NCBI GenBank assembly: GCA_009733715.1
Contig: WMKJ01000008.1
Location: 124,001 to 188,000, forward strand
Source: Herpomyces periplanetae
Taxonomy: Eukaryota > Ascomycota > Laboulbeniomycetes > Herpomycetales > Herpomycetaceae
Length of the DNA stretch: 64,000 nucleotides
Direction of reading: 5' to 3'
Part shown: one piece after another, positions 43,620 to 53,611 of the stretch
Position numbering within the stretch: position 1 is the stretch's first letter
Layout of the letters: every line of letters starts with the position of its first letter
Made by a program: the position numbers and the translations under genes
The notes under the pieces: generated by a model
The model's database searches: none
What the model saw: only the letters and a program-made list of their open reading frames with translations
What the model was told of the DNA's origin: nothing

Positions 43620-43962
43620 AGGAAAGCACAACGTGGGATTAATTACCCATTTTGTTAAATTGGGTAGTTGCTCTGAATTGTTGAGAGAAGTTGGCGTTCA
43701 TGGATATTTTTAACGTGTCGCCGTATACGCCCCCCTCGCATCTTAATCACTTCACCCCCGCGACATTGATACAATAGACCCCCGTGTTGATCCATTAACC
43801 CGGGAGAAAATTTCATTTCTGCGAATCAAGTAAAATGAGCCTGTCACTCCATTCATATCTCGTCTCAATTTGCGATAGCACCTTTAAGCGAGTGCAGGTC
43901 GATAAACAACCGTTTCCTAGATTAGGAAAGCGTGGGTAATTTTATGTTTGCCATTTCCCTCA

Positions 43963-43979
43963 TTCCGATAATATCGGAA
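43963..43979. repeat. 7-bp palindrome TTCCGAT...ATCGGAA
   Basis: Perfect 7-bp arms with a 3-nt centre. It has the shape of a dyad-symmetric zinc-cluster or similar binding site. It is too short to be sure that it is more than chance. Confidence 0.4.
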
Positions 43980-45317
43980 GGTAGCACCCACCAGTGAAGA
44001 TTACGTCACCCCATTACCGGAGTGAAAATTGTTACCAAGTTGTGCATTAAATTGTTGTCCGTCTATATTTAGTAGCATTGACGGGTGATTTGTTAGTCGT
44101 TAGTCTCGTGATGGCGTTATATCGCGTACACGGAATAGTTGGTATGTGTATGTGCGTGTACATGTGTGCGTGCGTGGGTAAGATTGTGTGTGTACGCAGC
44201 CGTGTAATGAGCATCTTAAATCAACATGCTAAGGTTAAGGCTACAAATTCGGGAAATTAACTTTCTGAAGCAGATGCATCATCCCGTTTGCTTAAAAATA
44301 GTAGTTATTTTATCATTAATCCACGTGATTACGGTAAAGCTTTCCTTGCGTATAATGTTTAGGGCGTTGGGCACTAAGGAACATTTAACTAAAGAATATT
44401 TTTGCATTTTACAAATTGGTATACTATAAGTGTTACGGGTGAATTTGTTGTCTGATAAATTTTTTGTTCGTATTCATATGTGTATTTTTATAATTATGTA
44501 GGCGAGAGTATACAAGTGCATTTGAACTTGAATTTGTGTATAAACCTGTATATGTACGTGTATGAGCATGGGTATATGTATGCGTATACGTAGGCCTATA
44601 CTCATTTGTATATATGTGTAGATAGGCTAGCGTGCGTGCTTATACACACTATGTGGTTCAGTGTTTAGTTGCTTATACTTATCTTCCCTACTCACACCGG
44701 TTCAATTCTCCCCGCGCCACTTTCTTCATCTCACGCCTGTCTCACGTTACGCTCTTTACTGTACTAGTCTGTTTCATCATCACGAAACGCTGACCTTCAT
44801 ATCTTAGACCCGCTCCGCTCATGAGTACAATAGTCAATTCATTTACTTACACCTAATCTTTAATTCTGTACTCCAATAACTCTCCCGAACAATTATGTAT
44901 TAACACACTTCCTTATTATTGCATCCACACGTAACTTTTTTTTAAACTGGTAAAATTTCCTACCTTTCGCCATGACTCGCTAGACCCAATAGCTATTCAC
45001 GTGACTCCAGTAACCCTGAATGGATTAACTTTAGACCGGCTTATATTTTGATTGTAAGCGAGCTCGCTTGATTATAACTTAGTGAATGGTTTGGGTTAAT
45101 GGAATAATTAAGCGTTCAATATAAACGGTGGTGTTTACTATATCTATACTATTCGTTATCGATGTCATTGAGTGATTTTTTTAGTGAAATGGATAATTTG
45201 GGTCAGTCGTAACACTAAATTCGAATAATTTGATACACGTTTTACCATTTATCATACTCATCGTACACGCTTATTGCCATATCCATTGATATATCGTCGG
45301 AAACTATCTTGGTTGAT

Positions 45318-45329
45318 ACGCGTACGCGT
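45318..45329. promoter_or_regulatory. Tandem MCB (ACGCGTACGCGT) upstream of EMC1
   Basis: Two abutting MluI cell-cycle boxes lie 45-56 nt upstream of the EMC1 ATG. In yeasts and filamentous fungi MBF/APSES factors bind ACGCGT. TATAAAA follows at 45352-45358, very near the start codon. Regulation is inferred only. Confidence 0.35.
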
Positions 45330-45373
45330 GTTTACGCGGTGAACGTGACGGTATAAAATCTAATATTTTAATC

Positions 45374-48300
45374 ATGGCTACGTGTATAGTTCGTTCGTTA
45401 TCATTTACGCGTCTAGGGTTATGGTTTATCATAACAATTCTTCTTCAATTCGCAAGAATTTCCCAAGCTGAATCACAGCGGAAGTATGCCCTAGCCGATT
45501 GGTCGTTAACTTTACTTGGTGCACCGCGGAAAACTTACTATGACAGTGCTTCAACTTGTTCCAATTTCTTCCTGGCTGTGAATACTACTGATAACTCGTC
45601 CGAAGAATTGCTCTTTTCATTATCCAAACGAAACGTCTTATCTGCGATTGACCCACGTTCTGGGTTGATTGTTTGGCGTTTACCCTTGTGCACTAACTCT
45701 TCCTTACCATACTCATCTCATCCTCCGGAAAATACTCGGCTAATTCCGTCCCTTAAACCAGGTCCCGTGATTGATGATAAAAACACCCTACTTACAAGTG
45801 AAGGTTCATCTAATATTAGCTCGGTTAAACTATGGACAGCTAGTCATGGAAAGTTAATATGGCATTATCGAATTTTCAACGGTATAATTTATCATTCGGG
45901 CTTGTTACGCTCAGGCCTTACCAAATTAAAAGCTGGCACTTTCAATACAGATGTACTAGTACTTGCAAAGTCAACACAGTCTTCCGATATGCTAATTAAG
46001 CGATTGGACGGTGTAAGTGGCAAATTAATATGGGAAAGGGAATTAAAATTGGAATTTAATGAACAACCGTACATGATTGCATCTTCATTATTGGATCAAC
46101 GTGTATATGCAATCTCACGTACACTTTCACATAATAGATTGGGTGAAACGACGATAAGGATAAGGCTACTAGACGCAAAATTGGGAGAGGTTGTAGAGTC
46201 ACATAGGTTAATAAGCCAAGCAGCTGATACGTTTCATTTAGCGGGTGTTGCGTCTAAAGCATCGGCCTTAGTTTGGTATAACGGAGGCACCGACAAAGGT
46301 GAAGATCTACTTCGAGTTGCGTTGCTCAGCACGGGTAAGATAACGAATTTTAATCCAGTCAGAGTAAAGGGGCACAAAATCAGCCAAATAAGGACAATTT
46401 CACCACTTGATTTGCCGTGGTCCAATACACGATTCCTTGTAACATACTTCTACGAAGGAGGAGGTCATTCAGGGCAAATTTTTCATATTGATGAAAAAAG
46501 TAGAGGAATTACATTGATCAAAGAATTTGCCTACGTTAATGCAACGGGGAGCTTTTCAGCGTATGCTACACAGGATGGAGGGGTGTACTTTTCACGTGTA
46601 TTACCCAATGAAACACAACTGTTTAACGGTGATGAAGCAGAAGCGGTAGCTACTCAGATGACAGATTGGAAGGGATTTCATGACAAAATTAATCAATTTA
46701 ATGAGGAAATCATAGCGAATAGAAATGAGGGTAAACTAACAGACGAAACTGAACAAGTGATACAGAGTACTTTAAGCGTGAAACGATTAATGAATGATAA
46801 AAGTAAAAAAGAAAACTACACAATTCGATGCTCGATAATATATAGTACAGGAGATTGGAGACTGATACATAATGGGAAAATTATATGGTCGAGACCAGAA
46901 TATCTGGCGGAAGCTATAAAGGTGATAATGGTAGACGATGTTAAAATGCAAGGTGACAGAATTAAGGAAGAAATGACTAAATTGATTGGTACAAGAATGA
47001 CAATGGGACAAGCCTATGTATGGCGTGTGAAGCGACACATGGATAATGTGATAAAATGGATTAAAGGGTTAACATCTAAGGATCAAGAGAGGGTAACTGA
47101 ATTTAACCCAGCAATGGAAAACACAAAGGAACAAAAGTGGACGAAGGCTAAAGGAAGAAAAGGATGGACAAAGGATAGAAGGGGAATTTATGATAAATTA
47201 GCCGTCATTCTAACATATTCAGGACGACTGGCCGCGATAAACTTTGGCCAAAACGGATTGGTCAAGTGGAACGTAGGGCTGAGTATGACGATCGTTCCTG
47301 CCGATGATGTTGAACTTCAATTGATCCAAGATGGAATTGTGGCGGTACTGTGGCACCGGAACAAAGCATCGCAGGACGGGGGAAAGTCTTATAGTGAGTA
47401 CTTTAGTCTTGATACGGGACGACGCGTGGATAATCCTGGACATGGATTGGAAAGAAGTTTTACGACAATTGAGTATCAGGTTGAGCATAATGGAAGTAGA
47501 TTAACGGGTCACTTGAAGGGAAGTGATACGATAATGTGGACATTTGAACCGGGGGATGGTGAAATTATTATGCGAGTTGTAAAACGTGAAAAAGAGGATG
47601 TTGTAGCATCAATAGGAAAAGTTATGCCCGACGGAAAAGTGTACTATAAGTACTTACGCCGAAATACTCTGCTCGTAACAAGTACTGGGTCTGACAGTGA
47701 TGGAATGTCTAGTGTAAAATTTACACTAATCAATGGAGAAAATGGAAGAATTATTCGACAAATTCAATATCGTGGTATTGATCTCACTTACCCAATATCC
47801 AGTGTTATGTGGGAAAATTGGATGGCATGGAGTTTAACATTTAATTCCACGTCAGCAGCAAGTCAAGGTAGAGTGGGAAATTTTCTGGTATTAACACAAT
47901 TATTCGTATCTGAGCAGGCAAACATACGGGATAATGCAACGATTGGGGTATATGATGGAGAAAATGATGAGGAAGCTGTAATGAATACAGTGTCTAGTGG
48001 ATTTTTTACGAAGGATCGGGTGATTGAATTTTATTCCAAGTTTGCGAAAACCCAGTCTCGTGCAGAGCGAGCAAGTCAAGCGACCCAAATTGTCAACCGG
48101 GGAGGCTACTTGTCAATACCCGACGCAGAATTAGTTGAGCCGTATGCCATTGAGAGGTCATTCATGATACCTAACCAATTGACAATGTTGAGTGTATCAA
48201 AGACTAAGCAAGGTATCACTAGTCGGGCGTTGTTAACGTCTATTAATTGGGGGCGTGAAATCCTTGCTTTACCAATTGCGGAGTTGATGATGATTCCAGA

Positions 48301-48793
48301 TTTCACAGCTATGCCGGTGAAGGGAAATCAGGTCAATGGATCTGGTGTTAATGATGAAATGTTTAAACCTTCCGATAAATATATTATAACGAATTATCGA
48401 TCAAGTTTAGGGTTGGTGAATGTAATGAGTTCGTCAAACCATAAGCGTGAAAGTTTATCCTTTATTCTAGCATGGGGCTTGGACATATTTGGTGCAGCAA
48501 TAGCGGTTAGCGGGTCGTTTGATGAATTTGTTCGGACAAGTCGAACATTTGATAAAAGTTCTCTTGTTGGGCTGTTTCCGGCCATGGAAGAATTTCCAAA
48601 GTCTAAGATTAAAGCAACGGAATCGCCGCGTGGTATATTTGTCATAAGGTTTTTTGATATTCCGTCTTACTCTGTAGTCAGCGTTATCCTTGGGCTGGCG
48701 GCGCTGATAATGGTTTTGAGGCCTTTTGTGCATAATAAGTACGTTAACCTACGCTGGGGTGGGGATTGCTCTCGAGGTTCCGTAGTCCGTTAG
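45374..48793 (+). CDS. EMC1: EMC1, ER membrane protein complex subunit 1
   Basis: Single exon of 1,139 residues (human EMC1 about 993, yeast 760). EMC1 is the large lumenal scaffold of the complex that inserts tail-anchored and multipass proteins into the ER membrane. Residues 1-31 form a signal peptide ending in ISQA. A PQQ-like beta-propeller begins with DWSLTLLG and VLSAIDPRSGLIVWRLPL. The second lumenal propeller includes DKLAVILTYSGRLAAINFGQNGLVKWNVGL. The C-terminal DUF1620 part has YVNLRW after one transmembrane helix (about 1095-1117) and the family landmark AWGLDIFGAA. Extra length comes from charged inserts near 430-600. The sequence ends with a 10-residue tail beyond the usual RW. 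The first ATG gives the signal peptide, so the start is secure. Confidence 0.92.
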   Translation: MATCIVRSLSFTRLGLWFIITILLQFARISQAESQRKYALADWSLTLLGAPRKTYYDSASTCSNFFLAVNTTDNSSEELLFSLSKRNVLSAIDPRSGLIVWRLPLCTNSSLPYSSHPPENTRLIPSLKPGPVIDDKNTLLTSEGSSNISSVKLWTASHGKLIWHYRIFNGIIYHSGLLRSGLTKLKAGTFNTDVLVLAKSTQSSDMLIKRLDGVSGKLIWERELKLEFNEQPYMIASSLLDQRVYAISRTLSHNRLGETTIRIRLLDAKLGEVVESHRLISQAADTFHLAGVASKASALVWYNGGTDKGEDLLRVALLSTGKITNFNPVRVKGHKISQIRTISPLDLPWSNTRFLVTYFYEGGGHSGQIFHIDEKSRGITLIKEFAYVNATGSFSAYATQDGGVYFSRVLPNETQLFNGDEAEAVATQMTDWKGFHDKINQFNEEIIANRNEGKLTDETEQVIQSTLSVKRLMNDKSKKENYTIRCSIIYSTGDWRLIHNGKIIWSRPEYLAEAIKVIMVDDVKMQGDRIKEEMTKLIGTRMTMGQAYVWRVKRHMDNVIKWIKGLTSKDQERVTEFNPAMENTKEQKWTKAKGRKGWTKDRRGIYDKLAVILTYSGRLAAINFGQNGLVKWNVGLSMTIVPADDVELQLIQDGIVAVLWHRNKASQDGGKSYSEYFSLDTGRRVDNPGHGLERSFTTIEYQVEHNGSRLTGHLKGSDTIMWTFEPGDGEIIMRVVKREKEDVVASIGKVMPDGKVYYKYLRRNTLLVTSTGSDSDGMSSVKFTLINGENGRIIRQIQYRGIDLTYPISSVMWENWMAWSLTFNSTSAASQGRVGNFLVLTQLFVSEQANIRDNATIGVYDGENDEEAVMNTVSSGFFTKDRVIEFYSKFAKTQSRAERASQATQIVNRGGYLSIPDAELVEPYAIERSFMIPNQLTMLSVSKTKQGITSRALLTSINWGREILALPIAELMMIPDFTAMPVKGNQVNGSGVNDEMFKPSDKYIITNYRSSLGLVNVMSSSNHKRESLSFILAWGLDIFGAAIAVSGSFDEFVRTSRTFDKSSLVGLFPAMEEFPKSKIKATESPRGIFVIRFFDIPSYSVVSVILGLAALIMVLRPFVHNKYVNLRWGGDCSRGSVVR

Positions 48794-48848
48794 CAGAGTA
48801 GTTGATTTTGCGTGTTTGAATAGTTACTTGCGGGCCATCATTTTCGTA

Positions 48849-48938
48849 TATATATATATATGCGTGTATGCGTGTATGTGTGTATGTGTGTCTGTGTCTG
48901 TGTGTCTGTCTGTGTGTCTGTGTGTGTGTGTGTATTCT
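48849..48938. repeat. (TA)n(TG)n microsatellite after EMC1
   Basis: A TATATA run passes into GCGTGTATG, then TGTGTCTG variants, then pure TGTGTG. It lies 56-145 nt after the EMC1 stop, probably within its 3' UTR. The mixed internal units suggest an old, decayed array. Confidence 0.85.
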
Positions 48939-49206
48939 ACTTTTTTTGTCTGTGCCGCAGGTTACACTTTTGGCATGATTTATATGGACAGCGCGTGCGT
49001 CGGTTAACTTTTAATATTTTGAGAGACATTTGGCGTAGTAGAAGTACGCATGACAGGCCTGAATTGGACCGGACTGGGTACTGACGATAATGTATAAAGG
49101 ATGCGACAAACTTTTCGCCTACTCGCCGTGCCGACCAGTACACTTTCCACCTGCTCTTCCCGTGGGGGCATACGTCATTGTCGCATTACGTATGTGTTGA
49201 TTCTAC

Positions 49207-49398
49207 ATGGCAGGAGCGAGGGGAAGGGGGGACAACTACGTCATAGGCGCAGGAGCAGGTGCGAACGCAAGCGTAAAATTGGTTTCGCGATGCGGCAATT
49301 TGGGCGGTATCGGTTTCTGCAACGTCGGACGGGTGGTTCCGTATAAAACATTTGCAGATTGGGAAGATTGTCCAAAAGCTGATATTTCACACTTTTAA
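49207..49398 (+). CDS. Doubtful small open frame, 63 codons
   Basis: It starts with ATG and encodes a Gly/Ala-rich first half (MAGARGRGDNYVIGAGAG) followed by RCGNLGGIGFCNVGR and an acidic end. The local base composition is GC-richer than the flanks. I know no family that matches, and a neighbouring frame is open over the same bases. It may be a chance frame or a terminal exon of an unseen gene. Confidence 0.12.
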   Translation: MAGARGRGDNYVIGAGAGANASVKLVSRCGNLGGIGFCNVGRVVPYKTFADWEDCPKADISHF

Positions 49399-49530
49399 GC
49401 TCACACAAGGCTTCTCCCATTCCTCAACTGCCCGCTATGAACAATAAAAGGCACGCGCGCATGCTACACTGTAATTTCAAAAACCTAAATGATTACAAGT
49501 TCTGGCCACTCCCCCGTTGGTACACAATGT

Positions 49531-52325
49531 TTATGAATACCCGTCGCCCAGGTCAAAACGGCACTGAAACGCTTTAGGGGTACGGTGTTCACGGGGAGGA
49601 ATATGATTGTGTAACTTGAGAACTTTGGTATTCCAACCTTTGGGAGTTCCAATTGATGCATCAACGACTTTTCCGTTACCATTACCACTACCCGGATTAC
49701 AGGGCACAGAGCCACCATCGCTACCTGATCCATCATCATGACATTCGGGGGAACAACATTCGGTTGCGCGAATTATACCTGTGGAAAGGATTGCGCGAGC
49801 CGAAATTCGATACTCTGGATTTGGATGCATCATTTTTGTGAGTAAACGTCTCAAGGCACTATTATCTAGACGTGAAAATAAGGGTCCACACTTAGGAATG
49901 CCATCAGTGGAATCACTTATTTCCCCCTTTTCACCATGAACCTGAAACCATTCATCCCATCCACGACGAAATCGAGCGTAATGCTCATACTCCATCTTAG
50001 CGGCTTGCCATGGGGATCCACTGTACGTCATGGCTAGAAACACTATAGCACAAGACCAGATGTCTAACGGTCGCGGATCGTAATCAACTAAAGAACAGTA
50101 GACGGCAACGATTGGATAAGGTCAGTAAAATCATTTCAGACACACGTGCGCACTTCCAATTAAATACACACACACTTACTGCGCTTTTCTAACACTTCGG
50201 GAGCTATATACGGTAAACTACCGCAGATACCAGGGGAGCAACGTCGAATTTCATTCATATTAACGCCACATCGTCCACCGGTTGAAGCTAAACCAGGATG
50301 ATCACCACAGAATACATCTGAAGCGCCAAAATCGGTAATTTTAATGTGACCCTGACTCGTCATTAATAAATTTTCCAATTTAATGTCACGATGGGCGATT
50401 CCGTGACTATGTAAATAATCTACCCCTCGGATAATCTGCTTAAAAAAGCACAGTCTGTCCTCCAGCTTATAATGTACTTTGAACAATCCACGGTCAACTA
50501 GAGTAAATAGTTCACCAACTTGACAATATTTCATTACATGATTCCATCGGCCGGAATGGGTACATAGTCGTACAGTTTCTACAACGTTGGGGTGATGTAA
50601 ACTGTTGGCAATAGTAAATTCGGATTTAACTTTGCGAATATAATCCTCCTCAGCTTCACTTTTTCCCTTACTACGAAATTCCTTGACGGCGTAAAGTTGA
50701 TCTTCCTTACTGCCTGATCCGCCGCCGCGACGAATCATTAACGTTACGCGAGCCGTTGCTCCTTTGCCTAATAAAGCACCACGACGTCCAGGTAGAATAC
50801 TGCTGCTCTTAAATTCTTCATCTAATTCACAATGATCCACGACAAAGTCATCGGGTAAACATGAACTAAGTCTCCGGGCTTTTGCTCCAGTACCTTCTTC
50901 GGCCATGCCGGAGAATGTTAATGTTAAGTAACCGTTTGACCAAAGAGATGAGGTACCCCCAAATCCTAGACATGTTACTTTTTCCCTGGCTCTAGACCTG
51001 GTACCTCGAGGGGTCACTGACGTCGCTGTGCTCTTTGGTGTTTCATCATTCGGCACGACGGGGGGAGGGAATGATGATGTATCCTTTATACCACAGCTAC
51101 TGTTATCTTTAGTATTAAATTTTCCCGTTACTGTAGTTGTATCGACTATTCCACAGTTGACCGGTGATGTTAATTTTGTCGTTCGACCATCATAACAACT
51201 TCCTAGTGATGAAGATCGTGTTCTACCTGCTCCCACTAGTCGTGCTGATACGTTGAACTTTTTTTCTACGGGCGAAAACCATGTTGAAATGGCGCAAGGT
51301 TTTAAACTCATTCCACCATTATTTGTTGCAGGTTCAGACAGTAGATTTGATCCTGACCAGTTCGCAACATTTCCATTACCCCCGTTGGGGGAAGTACGAT
51401 GTGAAAAGTTAATTGGCCCCAAAGACAAGCATTTTAGTGAACGTGTAGCCCCCCCCGACGGTTGCATGTCTTCATTTGTACTCCGGCCAGATGATTCCGC
51501 ACTGTCATCCGCTGCTAAACGAGATTTTGAACGGGGTGGCGATGGTAAAGCAGACACGGATTTTGAAGTAGAATGATGTGATATTGTTGTAGCAGCATCC
51601 CTTTCTTCTCCAGTGTTACCGTTATTATTTATTAATCCCATAGTTGTACCGCCTCCTCGATGAAACGGCCGGGATAGTTTATTACGTACAAATGAACCAA
51701 CACCTTTATGAAAGTTGAGCTTGCATTTTCCATTTGTTGGGTTAGTAGAGGATTTGTTGACAATGTTAAGCGTATCCCATGATCTACCGGTATTTTCGTA
51801 TCTTCGGCAGTTAATAGTTTCCCTCGATAAACTATCGTATTCTCCCTCATCCCCTCCTTCATTTTCAGAGTATGCCTTACCCCTCCTCTGGTCTTCAGTT
51901 CCCTTAATCCTCGAATTACCCGTTGATGATACTATTAATCCCGTTACTCCACCTCCCGGTACACCCAGCGTAAACCCTTGGCCATGTGATGATATTGACT
52001 TTGGCGTTGTAGGCGAAGTAGTGAAGGTTGATGATTGGGTAGGTGATAAGCTAAAATGTTTTGATTTAAAAGTAAATCCTGAGCCTGCTGATGAGGAAGA
52101 AGATGCCGAAGAAAAAGATGCTGATGATGATATTGTTGTATTTAAAAAGGGTAGTAGAGGTTGTGATTTTGATGTGGGAAGACCTGCGAGAGAAGCCGAA
52201 GTTAACAAGCTATCCGTAGTCGTATTAACTAACGTGGCGGCAGCAGTATCCGTTGCTGCTACACCAGAAGAGCCTGGAGGTGGGGTGGACATGGCAGATG
52301 TAACCATTTGTAACGAATCTTGCAT
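49531..52325 (-). CDS. HAL5/NPR-type Ser/Thr protein kinase
   Basis: Two exons, 50180-52325 and 49531-50087, give 900 residues. The 92-nt GTAAGT...TTTAG intron is phase 1 and splits the kinase domain right after APEVLEKR, joining it to IDYDPRPLDIWSCAIVFLAM. The first 510 residues are Ser/Thr/Gly-rich and disordered. The kinase domain (about 515-840) has LLGKGATARVTL, the lysine in YAVKEF, HRDIKLEN with D647, DFG with D665 and APE. The pattern LHHPNVVETVRL, FFKQIIRGVDYLHSHGIAHRD and YDPRPLDIWSCA fits the fungal family of Hal5, Sat4, Hrk1 and Npr1. These kinases stabilise or activate plasma-membrane transporters, among them K+, H+ and amino-acid carriers. Which member this is cannot be told. 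The frame opens with GTG; ATG follows at once. Confidence 0.9.
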
Positions 52326-52514
52326 CACTTTTTCATGTGTAAGATTGGGTATTTGTGTAATATCGTAGAGTAGATTGTGAGGAGCCGAAATTTGTTATTT
52401 TGGGTCAAGTACAAATGATGTGATTTTTGTGTGAGGAATTCCTATTTTATTGTCTTCGCGAGCCGTGAACCTTTTGATTTTCTAGAAAATTGTTAAAAAG
52501 GATAAAGTGATGTT

Positions 52515-52557
52515 TACACACACACACATACACGCACACACGAACGCACGCATACAT
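52515..52557. repeat. CA/CGCA microsatellite
   Basis: (CA)n with CACGCA and CGAACGCACGCA variants, about 190-230 nt upstream of the kinase start. It has the same composition as the tracts near 4.57 and 23.69 kb. Confidence 0.75.
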
Positions 52558-52768
52558 ATAGCAAGTGTGTGAGAATGGCAATAGTGATGACTGATTGGGA
52601 GAAAATGTAAACTATGACACAGGGTAGAATTCGACGTGCCTAGGAAGATCGAGACAAGTGTAAACTAGAAAATAAATGTAAAAAGAGAAAGATAAAATTT
52701 CGAAAACATCCGGCCAGACCTGACAATTTAATCAACCCGCCCGAAGCCCACAAAAATCCCATACAGCC

Positions 52769-52779
52769 GCTGACTCAGC
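52769..52779. promoter_or_regulatory. GCTGACTCAGC palindrome (AP-1/MARE-like)
   Basis: An 11-bp perfect dyad around the bZIP core TGACTCA, 444 nt upstream of the kinase ATG. Fungal Gcn4/CpcA and Yap/Ap1-type factors bind TGACTCA or close relatives. Function is inferred. Confidence 0.35.
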
Positions 52780-53611
52780 TGGGTGAGGATGCGGAGTACC
52801 CTTTTGAGCGGAAAGTTTGGTGGGGGAAGCCGGGTTTACCACGTGCTGTTAAGTCAGTGAGATTATACACTCGGTTATCAAGTTTAACCAAGATTCCTAC
52901 CGAATTCGCATGTGGACTAGCTAAGTTTGTTAAAAACGTTATCTTTAAATTTTAGATTAATTCTTATGATTCCTTCAGTCTGTAACACTTGAATAGTGCA
53001 AATACATATACACCCTTACCAGACTGTTCCTCTAAACTTATATTAACCCCATTGTATATTCACACTACTTTTCCAAGATAACATTGGTTATTTTATAGAT
53101 TATCACTAAAATTATCTAGTACCCGATATCGCTGTTGTGGGTAAATTTTTGGTTTATGAGGATAAATCTAAGCTTGCCAATACGTCCAAACCATCTGCAT
53201 AAATTTAATTTTTGAAGTACATATTTTAAAATTCCAATTTTTTTGTGGCCTCCTATACATTTATGTATGATGTAAATACATTACTTATTTGGGATAATTA
53301 ATGACGTATTAGACCAAATCGGCAAGTACCAACTGTAAAAAACCAGACGAAAAAAGCAATATGCCCCCTACAGAGTAGAGTTCTTTACATTCTCAACTTT
53401 GTACCTCGTCTCATCTTGTCTCGACCTATTATATTTCATCGTCTGAACAACTGGTCTCCACTTTTTCCGAAATAAAAATAACTGTACTGTACACCCTCTA
53501 TTTAAAGAGAAAAATGCGCCATCTCACCTCATTTCTAACCAATCCAAAGCAAAAGATTCACATTTATCTACCCATCTAGTCTTATTTCATTCCCTTCGTA
53601 CATTCCCTTTC

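Larger units (their letters stand above)
42126..45373. other. Divergent intergenic ferric reductase/EMC1
   Basis: A 3.2-kb region without a supportable gene. Open frames at 41920-42339, 42694-42987 and 44078-44429 have no family features. The stretch contains a long inverted repeat near 43.6 kb, a smaller one at 43963-43979, TG-rich simple sequence at about 44135-44205 and 44500-44660, CACGTG at 44322 and 44998, and paired ACGCGT before EMC1. I looked for tRNA-like B boxes. The closest, GGTTCAATTC near 44699, has no matching cloverleaf. Confidence 0.5.
48794..49530. other. Convergent intergenic EMC1/kinase with TG repeat
   Basis: A 737-nt stretch that holds the EMC1 3' UTR, a long (TG)n-type microsatellite and a GC-richer patch at about 49130-49390. 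The only candidate is a 63-codon open frame, listed separately. Confidence 0.5.
52326..53611. other. Intergenic, kinase promoter and BEACH gene 3' flank
   Basis: A 1.3-kb region with a CA-type microsatellite (52515-52557), a GCTGACTCAGC palindrome, CACGTG at 52840-52845 and AT-rich DNA near 53.0-53.4 kb. No open frame or RNA gene is supported. Confidence 0.55.

Noticed and set aside
44690-44720. tRNA B-box-like GGTTCAATTC
   Set aside because: No A box at the right distance and no cloverleaf can be drawn.
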